Notes: generated by a model from the letters alone, not told the origin. Shown: positions 17,048-26,684, numbered from the stretch's first letter. The stretch: DNA of 64,000 nt from Staphylococcus sp. ACRSN (GCF_022346615.1 NZ_JAKRNS010000001.1:124001-188000), one strand, 5' to 3'. Numbers and translations: made by a program.

Positions 17048-18241
17048 TCACTGTAGTACCCATCCAAATGGGTCATTTAGTGTACTCCAGTTCAAATTAA
17101 TTTCATCTTGTTGTAATAGGCATTGATCCAATTCATGTTCAATTTGTTTTCTGTCTAAATTAGTTCCTATTATAACGAATTGAGTATTACGATCTCCGTA
17201 TTCTAAATCCCACATTTCTTTTACATCTTCTCGTTCATTTAAAATAGTGCGTTGGGCGGATGGTGCCATAGACGCAACCCAATATGTAACAGGATTAAGT
17301 TCTACTGCTGAACCTGCTTGTGAGAATAAACAAGCGACATTGTTATATTGTGCTAGCCAAACAATGCCTTTAGCTCTAACGATATTTTTGCCCATTGCTT
17401 CAATCCAATGATTAAATCTATCAGCATGAAATGGCAATCTCCTACTGTATACGAATGAGGAAATACCATATTCTTCAGTTTCTGGTGTATGTGTTTCATG
17501 GCCGCCCTGTGTCAACTCTCTAATCCAACCTGCAGAACCACTTGCAGTTTCATAATCAAATCTTTGAGTATTTAATACATCTGTTAAATTAACTTGGCCA
17601 TGAGTCGTACGAATAAATTTAGCTTCAGGTTGTAATTTACGTAATATTTGTTCTAGTTCGTTTAATTTTTCTGAACTAACTAAATCTGTTTTATTTAAAA
17701 TAAGGACATTACAAAATTCAATTTGATCGATTAATAAATCAGCAATGGTACGCTCATCTTCATTACTAACACCTTGATCTCTATCATTAAGTAAATCTTG
17801 AGATTGTATGTCATTAATAAATCGATTTGCGTCTACAACAGTAACCATTGTATCTAAACGACATAATTTTGATAAATCAATGCCCATTTCTTCGTCCATA
17901 TATGAAAATGTTTGTGCAACAGGAACGGGTTCTGAAATCCCTGTAGATTCAATAACAATTTGCTCAATGTCACCATGCTTACATAATTTCTCAACTTCTT
18001 GTAGTAAATCTTCGCGCAAAGTGCAGCAGATGCAACCATTTGATAGTTCGACCAATTTTTCATCTGTTCTGGAAATGCCGCCACCATCAGCAATTAAGTC
18101 CTTATCTATATTAACTTCACTCATATCATTAACTATAACTGCAATTTTGAGGCCTTGGCGGTTGTTTAAAATATTATTTAGAACGGTAGTCTTACCAGCA
18201 CCTAAATAACCACTTAGCACTGTTACTGGTATTTCATTCAT
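17048..18241 (-). CDS. CobW/COG0523 GTPase metallochaperone (zinc-starvation type)
   Basis: A 397-residue G3E GTPase: Walker A GYLGAGKTT (about 11-19), metal-binding CxCC motif NGCICCTL (about 69-75), Walker B-like IVIESTGISEP, guanine-specificity NKTD, and the C-terminal CobW_C domain. ATG 18241, 6 nt after GAGGAGG, is chosen over the upstream ATG that contains that site. A Zur-type box covers its promoter, so it should be induced on zinc depletion and deliver zinc to key enzymes, like YciC/ZagA of B. subtilis. Monocistronic. Confidence 0.85.
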   Translation of the reverse strand: MNEIPVTVLSGYLGAGKTTVLNNILNNRQGLKIAVIVNDMSEVNIDKDLIADGGGISRTDEKLVELSNGCICCTLREDLLQEVEKLCKHGDIEQIVIESTGISEPVPVAQTFSYMDEEMGIDLSKLCRLDTMVTVVDANRFINDIQSQDLLNDRDQGVSNEDERTIADLLIDQIEFCNVLILNKTDLVSSEKLNELEQILRKLQPEAKFIRTTHGQVNLTDVLNTQRFDYETASGSAGWIRELTQGGHETHTPETEEYGISSFVYSRRLPFHADRFNHWIEAMGKNIVRAKGIVWLAQYNNVACLFSQAGSAVELNPVTYWVASMAPSAQRTILNEREDVKEMWDLEYGDRNTQFVIIGTNLDRKQIEHELDQCLLQQDEINLNWSTLNDPFGWVLQ

Positions 18242-18256
18242 AAAAATCCTCCTCAT

Positions 18257-18316
18257 CTATTAAATCGTAACGATTACGATTTAATAGATTATATTATAAT
18301 TATTCTAAAATAACAA
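18257..18316 (-). promoter_or_regulatory. Zur box and promoter of the CobW gene
   Basis: Minus-strand promoter TTGTTA (18311-18316), 17-bp spacer, TATAAT (18288-18293). Directly downstream lies a long palindrome, arms CTATTAAATCGTAA and TTACGATTTAATAG around CGA (18257-18287), whose core AAATCGTAA-N3-TTACGATTT is the Bacillus/Staphylococcus Zur operator. Confidence 0.85.
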
Positions 18317-18364
18317 TAGTTTGAAATGGCATCCTTATCAGTGAAGAAAGAAGTAGACATAAAA

Positions 18365-18398
18365 AATCCCCTTTACTATATAGCGAGTAAGGGGGATT
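18365..18398 (-). terminator. Flotillin gene terminator
   Basis: 13-bp stem (18365-18377 with 18386-18398, one G-U) followed on the minus strand by a T-run, downstream of the flotillin gene. Confidence 0.8.
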
Positions 18399-18463
18399 CA
18401 ATATTAATATTATCACTGGAAAATCAGTTTATATTATAAAAATGAAGTACAGTGATTGAAAAG

Positions 18464-19972
18464 CTAGTTTTCGGCACTGTTTGTGTCAGCAGTATGTTCA
18501 TTTTCAACTGTAGAGCCAGTGTCTTCGCGTGGCAAAGTAGCATCATCTTCAGAAGCTTTATTTGTTTCCTGCTGTTCAAATGCATAGGTTTTCTTTTGAT
18601 TTGAGACATTTTCTAGCATTTGCGTTAAATTAAAACCAGTCATCTGATTTAGTCCTTCTTCAGCATTAGCCATTTGAGCAATAATGCCGTTTGATAGTGA
18701 GTTGACACCTTCGCCATTTCCACCGTCTAAGATACGAATATTTTCAACATTAGATAGCGGTTCTGCAATGGCTCTAGCAAATTCAGGCATAGTTTTAATC
18801 ATTAATTCTGCTAATATAACATCTTTATTTTCTGCAAGTGCATTTGCACGTTCTCTTAAACCATCGGCTTTTGCTTTTTCTTGTTCTCTAATGACTTCAG
18901 CTTCAGCTTTACCTTCTTTAATACGTGCTTCATAGTCAGCTTCAGCTTGTTTAATACGAATTGTTGCGTCAGTTTCTGATTGTTGACGACGGACATCATC
19001 TTTTTGACGTTGAATACGTACATCATTTTCGCGTTCCATTTGAATTAAATGTAACTCGTTTTCTTTTTCCGTACGTTCTACATTCAATTGCTTTTCTTTA
19101 ATTTCTAAAGCTCTAGATTCTCTTTCTAATTGACCAGAAGCTTCAGCTTGAGCCTGAGCTTTGTTTGTCTCGCTCAAGATTGCTTGTTCTTTTAAGTCCT
19201 TTTCTCTACGTGAGTCAGCGACATTCATCTGACGAGAAATTTTTTCTTTTTCGGTCAGTTCAGTATTTTCAGCTAATTTCATTTCAGTTTCACGTGATGC
19301 ATCACTTTCGGCGATATCGGCTTTTTTCTTAATTTTTGCAATTTCAGGCTTACCTAAGTTTTCTAGGTAGCCTTCATTATCACTAATATCAGATAAGCCT
19401 AATGAAGTGATGCTGAATCCCATGTTGTTCAATTGTGATTGTGCAACTTCTGTTACTTTATTGTTAAAGGCTTCTCTATCAGAATTGATTTCTTCAACAG
19501 TCATTTTAGATAAAATTGCTCTAAGGTTCGTATTCAATACTTGTGAAATTTCGTCAGAGACCTCATTTTTTGATTTACCTAAAAATTGCTCAGCATATTT
19601 TACGATACCTTCTAATTGATCTGCTACTTTTACAGTTGCTACAGCTTCAGCTTCGATACCAACACCTGCTTTGGTCCAAACAAGTGGTGTTTTAATTTCG
19701 AGCTGAAATGATTTTAATGAAATACGTGTTGATGATTGGAACATTTTCATTCTATAGCCACCACCACGAACAACTCTTAAATGTCGACCTTCATCATCTT
19801 GATAGACATTTGATTCTGTCTTTGGATCACCAATGTTTGGGCCTGTGATAATCAATGCTTCATTTGATGGTACAGTTTTAAATCTTGCCTTCATATAAAG
19901 GTACCAGACGATGGCGCCTAGTAATACAAGACCTATGATGACTGCGATACCAATTAATACTAATAAATTCAT
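18464..19972 (-). CDS. floT: Flotillin-like SPFH protein, FloT/YuaG type
   Basis: A 502-residue protein: one membrane helix at about residues 4-27, SPFH/band-7 domain to about 210, a long coiled coil rich in Glu/Arg/Ala (about 210-410), then an acidic tail ending near NTSAEN. Flotillins scaffold membrane microdomains and affect fluidity and secretion. In B. subtilis floT is paired with an NfeD-type partner (yuaF); none is adjacent here. AGGAGC precedes the ATG. Confidence 0.85.
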   Translation of the reverse strand: MNLLVLIGIAVIIGLVLLGAIVWYLYMKARFKTVPSNEALIITGPNIGDPKTESNVYQDDEGRHLRVVRGGGYRMKMFQSSTRISLKSFQLEIKTPLVWTKAGVGIEAEAVATVKVADQLEGIVKYAEQFLGKSKNEVSDEISQVLNTNLRAILSKMTVEEINSDREAFNNKVTEVAQSQLNNMGFSITSLGLSDISDNEGYLENLGKPEIAKIKKKADIAESDASRETEMKLAENTELTEKEKISRQMNVADSRREKDLKEQAILSETNKAQAQAEASGQLERESRALEIKEKQLNVERTEKENELHLIQMERENDVRIQRQKDDVRRQQSETDATIRIKQAEADYEARIKEGKAEAEVIREQEKAKADGLRERANALAENKDVILAELMIKTMPEFARAIAEPLSNVENIRILDGGNGEGVNSLSNGIIAQMANAEEGLNQMTGFNLTQMLENVSNQKKTYAFEQQETNKASEDDATLPREDTGSTVENEHTADTNSAEN

Positions 19973-20155
19973 ATGTATAAGCTCCTAATTCTTTATTAAT
20001 TAAAAATATTTATATATACAATTTTATTATAAAAATATTATAAAGTATATAGTTTATTAAAGAGTTTGTATGTTAAAAATAATATTTTGAAATTTATTAG
20101 TATAAATATATCAAGCATAAAATTAATAGTAATGGCTAATGGTGGTATGAAAAAA

Positions 20156-20180
20156 ATCCCTCCATAAATAATGGGGGGAT
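20156..20180 (-). terminator. Signal peptidase gene terminator
   Basis: 10-bp stem ATCCCTCCAT / ATGGGGGGAT (one G-U) followed on the minus strand by seven Ts. Confidence 0.85.
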
Positions 20181-20214
20181 GCTTTAAGTTCTATAGTATC
20201 GCGTATAGAAAGTA

Positions 20215-20796
20215 TTAGTCATTCACTTTGTCGAATGATTTTGGATAAAAATTAAATTTCATTTCACTCATCGGTAACCATCTGAACCATACTTTACCTA
20301 CAACAGAATCTTTTGAAATTAAGCCTAAATCTTTCCGGCTATCATTACTCACAAATCTATTGTCTCCAAGGACTAAGTATTTTCCTTTAGGTATTTTCTC
20401 TTTGCCGCCGGAGTGTTTTGTATCTGATACATCAAAGTTTTCAGTGAGATATTTCTCAATTTTGTTTTTCTTATTTAACGTTAAATATGGTTCTTTTACG
20501 AGTTTACCGTTAATGTAAAGTTTATCTTTTTTACTTTCAACCGTGTCTCCTGGTTTACCGATTAAGCGTTTGATATAATCGTCTTTTTTCGTGGCATGGA
20601 AAATAATGACATCGCCTCTATCAATTGTGTTCATACGTGTTGATAGTTTATTGACGACAAGTTTATCACCATCTTCGAAAGTAGGTGCCATTGAGCTTCC
20701 GCTTACGGTGTAGCCCGTTAATAAAAATGCAGTTACAATCCAAGCAACCGCCACACCTATTGCAATAGAAACAATCCATTCAATAATATTTTTCAT
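20215..20796 (-). CDS. Type I signal peptidase
   Basis: A 193-residue membrane protease with one N-terminal helix (about 8-27), catalytic Ser35 in SGSSMAPT and general base Lys76 in YIKRLIGKPGD, plus box E GDNRFVSNDSR. It removes signal peptides from secreted proteins at the outer membrane face. Both catalytic residues are present, unlike the inactive SpsA type. ATG 20796 is used; a TTG one codon earlier is equally well spaced. Isolated gene, so possibly an extra signal peptidase beside a housekeeping spsB elsewhere. Confidence 0.9.
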   Translation of the reverse strand: MKNIIEWIVSIAIGVAVAWIVTAFLLTGYTVSGSSMAPTFEDGDKLVVNKLSTRMNTIDRGDVIIFHATKKDDYIKRLIGKPGDTVESKKDKLYINGKLVKEPYLTLNKKNKIEKYLTENFDVSDTKHSGGKEKIPKGKYLVLGDNRFVSNDSRKDLGLISKDSVVGKVWFRWLPMSEMKFNFYPKSFDKVND

Positions 20797-20995
20797 CAAC
20801 TATTCCACCCTGTTTTCATCATTTTTTACTTGTATTTATAAGAAAAGTCTACTATTAAAAATGTGTGGAGTCTATATATAAACATTTATAATTTTTCAAT
20901 AAATATAATTATTATATTTTATTGTATTGTGTATATTCCTGTTATATCATAAATAGTTGAAAGAAACATTATTATGTGAGGAAAGGATTAGAATT

Positions 20996-21469
20996 ATGTT
21001 TCATTATTACAAGTTGTTTTGGCTTAATATGTTTAAACTTAATGGCAGAGCAAGACGGAAAGAATTTTGGTATCCGGTGCTTATGAATATCATCGTATCT
21101 ATAGTAGGCTCGTTGATAAATAATGTCTTGGCATTACCAAATTGGTTTGCTATATCAGTGGCAACTATTTTTAATATTGCTTCGACTATAGCGATGTTTA
21201 CTGTGACGGTAAGACGTAATCACGATATCGGTATGACAATGAAATTTGCAACGGTACTTTATGGACTAACGATAGTTTTTAGTATTTTAGAATTTGGCCC
21301 TGTATATAAAGGAGTGAGCAGCATCCCAATACCAGAGTTTGTGTCTATGATAATAGGGGTGATTGTGGGGATAGTCTTTCTAGTATTATGTATTATTTCA
21401 ATTGCACTTTGTGCGACAAGTGGACAAAAAGAGCCAAACCAATATGGTAAAAATCCAAAATATGCATAG
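20996..21469 (+). CDS. DUF805 membrane protein
   Basis: A 157-residue DUF805 protein: FKLNGRARRKEFWYPVLMN at the N-terminus and RRNHDIGM in the middle are family signatures; four helices. Function unknown. ATG 20996 lies 8 nt after AGGAAAGGA; a longer frame from TTG 20957 lacks a site. First of three small membrane-protein genes. Confidence 0.8.
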   Translation: MFHYYKLFWLNMFKLNGRARRKEFWYPVLMNIIVSIVGSLINNVLALPNWFAISVATIFNIASTIAMFTVTVRRNHDIGMTMKFATVLYGLTIVFSILEFGPVYKGVSSIPIPEFVSMIIGVIVGIVFLVLCIISIALCATSGQKEPNQYGKNPKYA

Positions 21470-21534
21470 CTACTAGTCGCTTAATCGGTAATTTATATCG
21501 GAAATGAAATTATTTTGAATGAAGGTAAAAGAAA

Positions 21535-21804
21535 ATGAATAGAACATATCTAGGTAATATCATATTTGCTGTTTGGTGTGTTGGCATATGGGGATTACTC
21601 TGTATTATGACGGTATTTGATATTAAGATAGTTCAACAGATAGGCGGATTTATTATATTTGTACTTTTGTCTGTTGTAATAAGATATTTAATTCAGAAAT
21701 TTGTAGTCAATGTTCAAACGAAAGACCCAGTAATCAAATTTAAAGGCGGGTTAATGTATGGAAGCTCCAAAGATATTAAAGTGGGAGCGAAAGATCAGAA
21801 TTAG
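21535..21804 (+). CDS. Small two-helix membrane protein, unknown
   Basis: An 89-residue protein with two helices (about 7-28 and 34-54) and a soluble tail. No family recognised. GAAGGTAAAAG precedes the ATG. It follows the DUF805 gene by 65 bp and its end overlaps the next gene by 47 bp in another frame, suggesting coupled translation. Confidence 0.6.
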   Translation: MNRTYLGNIIFAVWCVGIWGLLCIMTVFDIKIVQQIGGFIIFVLLSVVIRYLIQKFVVNVQTKDPVIKFKGGLMYGSSKDIKVGAKDQN

Positions 21805-22180
21805 TTTAGTAATACTCTTTTTTATTGTGTCGATGATAAATCTCATTGTTAGTGATGCGATGGGCTTTGGGAACTATGCGGATAACCAATTCACAATTAT
21901 ATGTATATACAGTGTATTGTTGATATTGAACAGCATATTGTATACATGTGGAAAGTTTAGAGATAAACAGATACGTAGCTTTATTTTCAATTTTCAAGCC
22001 TTGGCTTTTCTCAATATTATGATAGTAGGGTTGATACTATACTTTAATGTGGATGAAATCATGGATAAATTGGTATTGTGGACTCTGTTTGCCCTGATTA
22101 ATGCTATTTATTTAGGTATTATTGAACATCATTATAAGAAGTCGACGACAGTATCAAATACGCATATACATAACAATTAA
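21758..22180 (+). CDS. Four-helix membrane protein, unknown
   Basis: A 140-residue protein with helices at about 13-32, 45-62, 74-94 and 104-124 and a His-rich end. No family recognised. AAGGCGGG lies 7 nt upstream of ATG 21758, inside the preceding gene. Last of the DUF805 trio. Confidence 0.65.
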   Translation: MEAPKILKWERKIRISLVILFFIVSMINLIVSDAMGFGNYADNQFTIICIYSVLLILNSILYTCGKFRDKQIRSFIFNFQALAFLNIMIVGLILYFNVDEIMDKLVLWTLFALINAIYLGIIEHHYKKSTTVSNTHIHNN

Positions 22181-22193
22181 ATTTCAAAGCAAA

Positions 22194-22225
22194 AACCTCC
22201 GGTAAATTCTATTTAGCTGGAGGTT
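22194..22225 (+). terminator. Terminator after the DUF805 trio
   Basis: Stem AACCTCC / GGAGGTT (22194-22200, 22219-22225) with partial inner pairing and a T-rich trailer. The 236 bases before the next gene hold its promoter and no other gene. Confidence 0.7.
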
Positions 22226-22461
22226 ATTTATTTTCAGAAAAAACCGACTTATATCTTTAAAATATAAGACATCCGGAAGTCTTGTTTTTCAAAAAAATGT
22301 ATAAATATTTAGTTTTTGTAATCTTTATAATGATTACGCTTACAATTAAATTTTGTTTTTAAAAAAATTAATTTATTTTTAAATAACTCGTCATTAGTCT
22401 ATATAAGTTTGTTACACTAATACGTAAGTTTTTTAATTTGTGACCCAATCAGGAGGTTATT

Positions 22462-23775
22462 ATGAAGAAGCAAATGCATTTGGCTTCACTTGTATATAGT
22501 ACTGGTTTGCACCCAGCATCTTGGAGGTTAGATGATTCGAAAATTGAACAAATCGGTTCTATTGGATACCAACAAGAAATAGCGCAAATTGCAGAACGTG
22601 GCTGTCTAGATGCAATATTTTTGGCAGACGGACAATATATATCAGGTGAACAGACAGGTCATTTATCATATTTTTTAGAACCAATCACAGCTTTAACGGC
22701 GATTTCTCAAGTCACGAAGCATATTGGTTTAATTGGTACGATTTCGACTACATTCTATGATCCTTACAATGTGGCTCGGCTACTAGGTAGTCTAGATCAC
22801 ATTAGTAATGGTAGAGCGGGACTCAATATAGTAACCTCGCAACTTGATATTGAAGGTCAGAATCATTCAATGGAAGTGTTGCCGCCTTTGGAGCAAAGGT
22901 ATGCACGAGCGGAAGAATTTGTTACTGTGTTGAAAAAGTTATGGCAGTCATTTGACTATAAAGCATTAATTCATAATAGAGCGACAGGTAAAGGTATTGA
23001 TTTTTCACTTGTTCAAGAGATTAATCATCATGGTCAGTATTTTCAAGTCAAAGGACCGATTAATTTACCTTCAAGCCCTCAAGTCTATCCAGTATTGTGC
23101 CAAGCTGGTACATCGCTACCAGGTCGAAAGTTGGCAGCACAACATGTGGATATGATTTTTTCTATTGCTTGGAATCAAGAAGATGCGAAGCAATTTAAAG
23201 AAGACATAGAGCAGCGAGTAGCACAACTCGATAGTAATGTAGATAGTCCATTGGTATTACCAGGATTATCGGTGTATGTTGCTGATACAATCGAAGAAGC
23301 TGAGCAAAAAGCTGCGCAATTAAATGCATATACTGATATGGATAAGAAAATTCAACAAATAGAACAAAGTATCGGTCAAGATACAACAACGTGGCAATTG
23401 GATGGACCAGTCCCTCAATTGCCTCCTTATGAAGCATTAACCGTAAAGGTTGGGTCGAAAGCACGTTATCAAGCGATACAACGAGCAGTGGAGGTTGAAC
23501 GATTAACATTTAGAGATTTAATTACACGCGTAGATACATGGATGGGACATAAGACGATTGTTGGTGATCCAACAATGGTTGCGGATATGATGCAAACGTG
23601 GTTTGAAAGTGGTAGCTGTGATGGTTTTATCCTAATGCCACCAACATATCCTGATATGTTTGAAGCTTTTGTTAATAAAGTGATTCCTATATTACAAGAA
23701 AGAGGCATTTTTAGAACTGAGTATACTGAGAAAACATTAAGAGAACGTATAAAAAGAGAGGTAACTTCACATTAA
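22462..23775 (+). CDS. NtaA/SnaA/DszA-family flavin-dependent monooxygenase
   Basis: A 437-residue bacterial-luciferase-like (LLM class) oxygenase: DAIFLADGQY, EPITALTAISQVTKHIGLIGTIS, and SLDHISNGRAGLNIVTS are diagnostic. The reduced FMN must come from a separate reductase, not present nearby. It is coupled to a BCCT transporter downstream, whose proposed start overlaps its stop. The family oxidises nitrilotriacetate-like chelators, sulfonates or thioethers; which applies here is unknown. AGGAGG lies close upstream. A paralogue is at 37479. Confidence 0.85.
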   Translation: MKKQMHLASLVYSTGLHPASWRLDDSKIEQIGSIGYQQEIAQIAERGCLDAIFLADGQYISGEQTGHLSYFLEPITALTAISQVTKHIGLIGTISTTFYDPYNVARLLGSLDHISNGRAGLNIVTSQLDIEGQNHSMEVLPPLEQRYARAEEFVTVLKKLWQSFDYKALIHNRATGKGIDFSLVQEINHHGQYFQVKGPINLPSSPQVYPVLCQAGTSLPGRKLAAQHVDMIFSIAWNQEDAKQFKEDIEQRVAQLDSNVDSPLVLPGLSVYVADTIEEAEQKAAQLNAYTDMDKKIQQIEQSIGQDTTTWQLDGPVPQLPPYEALTVKVGSKARYQAIQRAVEVERLTFRDLITRVDTWMGHKTIVGDPTMVADMMQTWFESGSCDGFILMPPTYPDMFEAFVNKVIPILQERGIFRTEYTEKTLRERIKREVTSH

Positions 23776-25345
23776 ATTTTCAAATTGGAAAGATAAAATA
23801 GATTGGCCAGTATTTACCGTTAGTGGTGGCATACTTGTATTATTTGTTATTATGTCATCATTGTTTACCGAAGCAACAACACACGTAGTTAAGTCAGGAT
23901 TTCAATTATCAATCACTTATTTTGGAGCATTTTGGCAAATATTATTATTAGCTACATTTGCAGTAGGATTATTTTTAGCATTTTCAAAATATGGAAATGT
24001 TCGTTTAGGTAATGCTACTGAACCGGAAATGAGTTATTTTAAATGGGCCGCAATTGTTATTACATCAGGATTAGGCGCAGGAGCTATTTTCTGGGCAGCA
24101 GCTGAACCGATGTATTATTTTATTGATGTACCACCAACTATGGGTGGTGGCATCAAAGATAAAAGTATGGCTGCAGTTCCTGCTGCAATGGCACAGTCAT
24201 TTACTTCATGGGGCTTTACAGCGTGGGCAGTTTATGGTGCAGTCAGTGGCATTGTCATTATGTATGCACATTATAATAAAGGTTTGAAATTAAGACCACG
24301 TACATTACTTTATCCAATATTTGGTGATAAAATTGAACGAAATTATACAGGGTCAGTCATCGACGTGTTTTGTATTCTAGGTGCCGTTGCTGGTACAATC
24401 GGAACGATTGGTTTCTTTGGTTTCCAATTTAGTTATTGGTTACATAGCATTTTAGGCGTTCCAGATAATTTGATGACACAAGTATGTTCTGTGGTAGGTT
24501 TAATGATTATCGTTACGATTTCTGCTACTACAGGAATTGAAAAAGGAATCCAATTTCTTAGTAAATTAAATGTTTGGTTAGCAATTGGCGTAGCAGTCTT
24601 TATCTTGTTAATTGGTCCCGGTAGATTTATTATAGATACTCTGATTTCATCGTATGGTGTGTACTTAACGAAGTTTTTAGAAATAAGTACATTTAGAGGA
24701 GATAATAAATGGGCTGGCTCATGGATGTTGTTCTTCTTTGGTTGGTTTATTGGTTATGGACCATTAATGGGTATGTTAGTTGCTCGTGTGTCAAAAGGAC
24801 GTACAATTCGAGAGATATTTATTTTAGTATCAATCGTTGCGAGTGTTGTATCACATGTTTGGTTTACGATTCTGGGCGGTAGTGGGTTATTTTATGAAAC
24901 TAAAGATAGTGGCGCTATAAGTAATCCATTATCTGAAAAAGGCTTGCCTGCAGCGGTTATTTCAATAGCGAATCACTTACCATTGGGTACTGTTTTAGTT
25001 ATCGTATTGTTGATCTTAACGCTTATATTCGTCATCACAACGGCAGATACAATGTCGTTTTCAATTTCGATGTCTGTTACTGGTGAGGGAGATCCACCTA
25101 AGATGGTTCGAGTATTTTGGGTAGCGATAATGGCAGTCATTTCTATTATATTAATAAATATAGGTGAAGGCAGTATTGATGCGATTCAGTCCTTTATCAT
25201 AGTCACCGCGGTACCGATATCTATTATCATGTTACCAGTGGTATGGACAGCACCTAAGATTGCGCATAAATTAGCAGTTGCACAAAATCTCGTTCCTGAA
25301 AAACAACCTAAAAAGCATAAAGAGAAGATAATTAGTAAAGATTAA
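23771..25345 (+). CDS. BCCT-family (betaine/choline/carnitine) transporter, apparent ATT start
   Basis: A 524-residue, 12-helix transporter with the BCCT signature in TM8 (MLFFFGWFIGYGPLMGM) and GAGAIFWAAAEPMYYF. The first conventional start (ATG 23852) would remove most of TM1. The open frame continues upstream, reading KFSNWKDKIDWPVFTVSGG after ATT 23771, with GAGAGGT 8 nt before it and an in-frame stop at 23762. No ATG, GTG or TTG exists in between, so ATT is called. It overlaps the monooxygenase stop by five bases. Substrate is probably a quaternary-amine or betaine-like compound processed by the monooxygenase. Confidence 0.8.
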   Translation: MKFSNWKDKIDWPVFTVSGGILVLFVIMSSLFTEATTHVVKSGFQLSITYFGAFWQILLLATFAVGLFLAFSKYGNVRLGNATEPEMSYFKWAAIVITSGLGAGAIFWAAAEPMYYFIDVPPTMGGGIKDKSMAAVPAAMAQSFTSWGFTAWAVYGAVSGIVIMYAHYNKGLKLRPRTLLYPIFGDKIERNYTGSVIDVFCILGAVAGTIGTIGFFGFQFSYWLHSILGVPDNLMTQVCSVVGLMIIVTISATTGIEKGIQFLSKLNVWLAIGVAVFILLIGPGRFIIDTLISSYGVYLTKFLEISTFRGDNKWAGSWMLFFFGWFIGYGPLMGMLVARVSKGRTIREIFILVSIVASVVSHVWFTILGGSGLFYETKDSGAISNPLSEKGLPAAVISIANHLPLGTVLVIVLLILTLIFVITTADTMSFSISMSVTGEGDPPKMVRVFWVAIMAVISIILINIGEGSIDAIQSFIIVTAVPISIIMLPVVWTAPKIAHKLAVAQNLVPEKQPKKHKEKIISKD

Positions 25346-25368
25346 ACAAAGCATTGTTGATATGTTTC

Positions 25369-25476
25369 AACTGTATTAGTAACCTATTGGTTCAGTCCAA
25401 TAGGTTATTTTTTATATAAATCGAATAAAGTAATTTCGTTTGTCATTATAATGTTTATGAGGGCATAAGATTTATG
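25369..25476 (+). repeat. Direct repeat copy 1, containing the BCCT terminator
   Basis: About 108 bases recurring imperfectly at 27946-28060. It contains a terminator (AACCTATTGG 25381-25390, CCAATAGGTT 25397-25406, then TTTTTT) and the shared stretches AACTGTATTA, TTTGTCATT and TTTATG in the same order. The two copies bracket the next two genes. Confidence 0.75.
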
Positions 25477-25590
25477 TATTTGTTATTATATATAGAATGG
25501 AAATAACTTGAATTCACAGAAGTGAAATTTACGATATGTTATATATTAAAAATTACAGAACCTTTTAACTGGAAACTAAGGAGAATTAAA

Positions 25591-26664
25591 ATGGAAATAC
25601 AAAAGCATTATAAAATAGCGATTCAACTATTAGTATTTTTATTATTTGTTTTTTTGGTTTTTGCCAATACACCTGTTATTTATGTGATTATTTATGCTTT
25701 GACAGCAGCACTATTATTGATACATACACTTTTTTCTAAATTCAAATTAAAAATAAAGTTCATATTTAGTGGGATATATATTCTAATATTAGTATTACAA
25801 CAAATATATATTAATAATGCGGTTTTTCTAAATGATGACTTGTGGTTAGTAACACTTATAAAAAAAATAATAGGTATTATAGCCATCTTTTTACCATATT
25901 TTATTCGTTATATTCATTATTTGTATAGGCTAGAGCATCAATTCAATATAAGTGAAAATTCTAATATAACATTTGATATGTTGACTGTAATAAATAGAAG
26001 GAAAAATGATTTTAGAAATAATTTGAACAAAGGGAAAGTGGTTTTGTCTAAGGACAATATAACTGAAATTGCTCAGGATATACCAAGACATAGTTATTTT
26101 AAATACCTAAGTAAGGGTAGTCTGAGTGAAACATATTTTGAAGAATGTGAAAAAAGCTTATCTGATGAAAATATATATATTGTCTTATCTAGTACAGGAA
26201 GTTCGGCAAGTGAATTGATTTCATTATTTACTAAAAAAGCATATAATCATGTTTCTTTAAGTTTTGATAAAGATTTACGAACAACTATCAGTTATAACGG
26301 CGGAGAAAATGTGACGTTACCAGGTTTGAATCAGGAACAGTTAAATTCATTTCATAAAAAAGATGATGCAAGTATTATGGTATATAAAATAAATGCCCCA
26401 GTAGAAAATAAAAAACGTATTATAGAAAAAATAAAAGAAATCAATGAAACGGGTAGTGCATATAATTTGGTCGGTTTAATTACAAAAGTTTCCATCAGAC
26501 CTAATATTATGTTTTGCTCTCAATTTATATATAGCATACTTCAAGTGGGTGGTTTAGCTTATTTTAAATCAGTAAATACAAAAGTAAAACCAACAGATTT
26601 TGTAGAAAATGACTACTATAGGAAATTAGAATTTTGTTATGAAATTAACTTTAAAGATATATAG
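25591..26664 (+). CDS. Membrane-anchored YiiX/YebB-like cysteine hydrolase
   Basis: A 357-residue protein. Residues 8-110 hold four helices; after a linker, a permuted NlpC/P60-like domain spans about 195-345, with candidate catalytic His about 220 (KKAYNHVSLSF) and Cys about 309 (IMFCSQFIYSIL), the order typical of YiiX-type (peptidase C92) enzymes. Such enzymes cleave or transfer acyl or amide bonds. ATG 25591 lies 7 nt after AAGGAG; the frame extends upstream without a site. It is coupled to the acyltransferase-like gene 20 bp downstream and lies in a repeat-flanked island. Confidence 0.65.
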   Translation: MEIQKHYKIAIQLLVFLLFVFLVFANTPVIYVIIYALTAALLLIHTLFSKFKLKIKFIFSGIYILILVLQQIYINNAVFLNDDLWLVTLIKKIIGIIAIFLPYFIRYIHYLYRLEHQFNISENSNITFDMLTVINRRKNDFRNNLNKGKVVLSKDNITEIAQDIPRHSYFKYLSKGSLSETYFEECEKSLSDENIYIVLSSTGSSASELISLFTKKAYNHVSLSFDKDLRTTISYNGGENVTLPGLNQEQLNSFHKKDDASIMVYKINAPVENKKRIIEKIKEINETGSAYNLVGLITKVSIRPNIMFCSQFIYSILQVGGLAYFKSVNTKVKPTDFVENDYYRKLEFCYEINFKDI

Positions 26665-26684
26665 AAGAGGAGTAACGATATATT

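Noticed and set aside
17808-18209. 133-codon plus-strand ORF inside the CobW gene
   Set aside because: Antisense shadow of a strongly conserved GTPase; no start signal of its own.
22226-22461. Possible S-box or T-box riboswitch before the monooxygenase
   Set aside because: Only short inverted repeats; none of the conserved riboswitch cores could be found.
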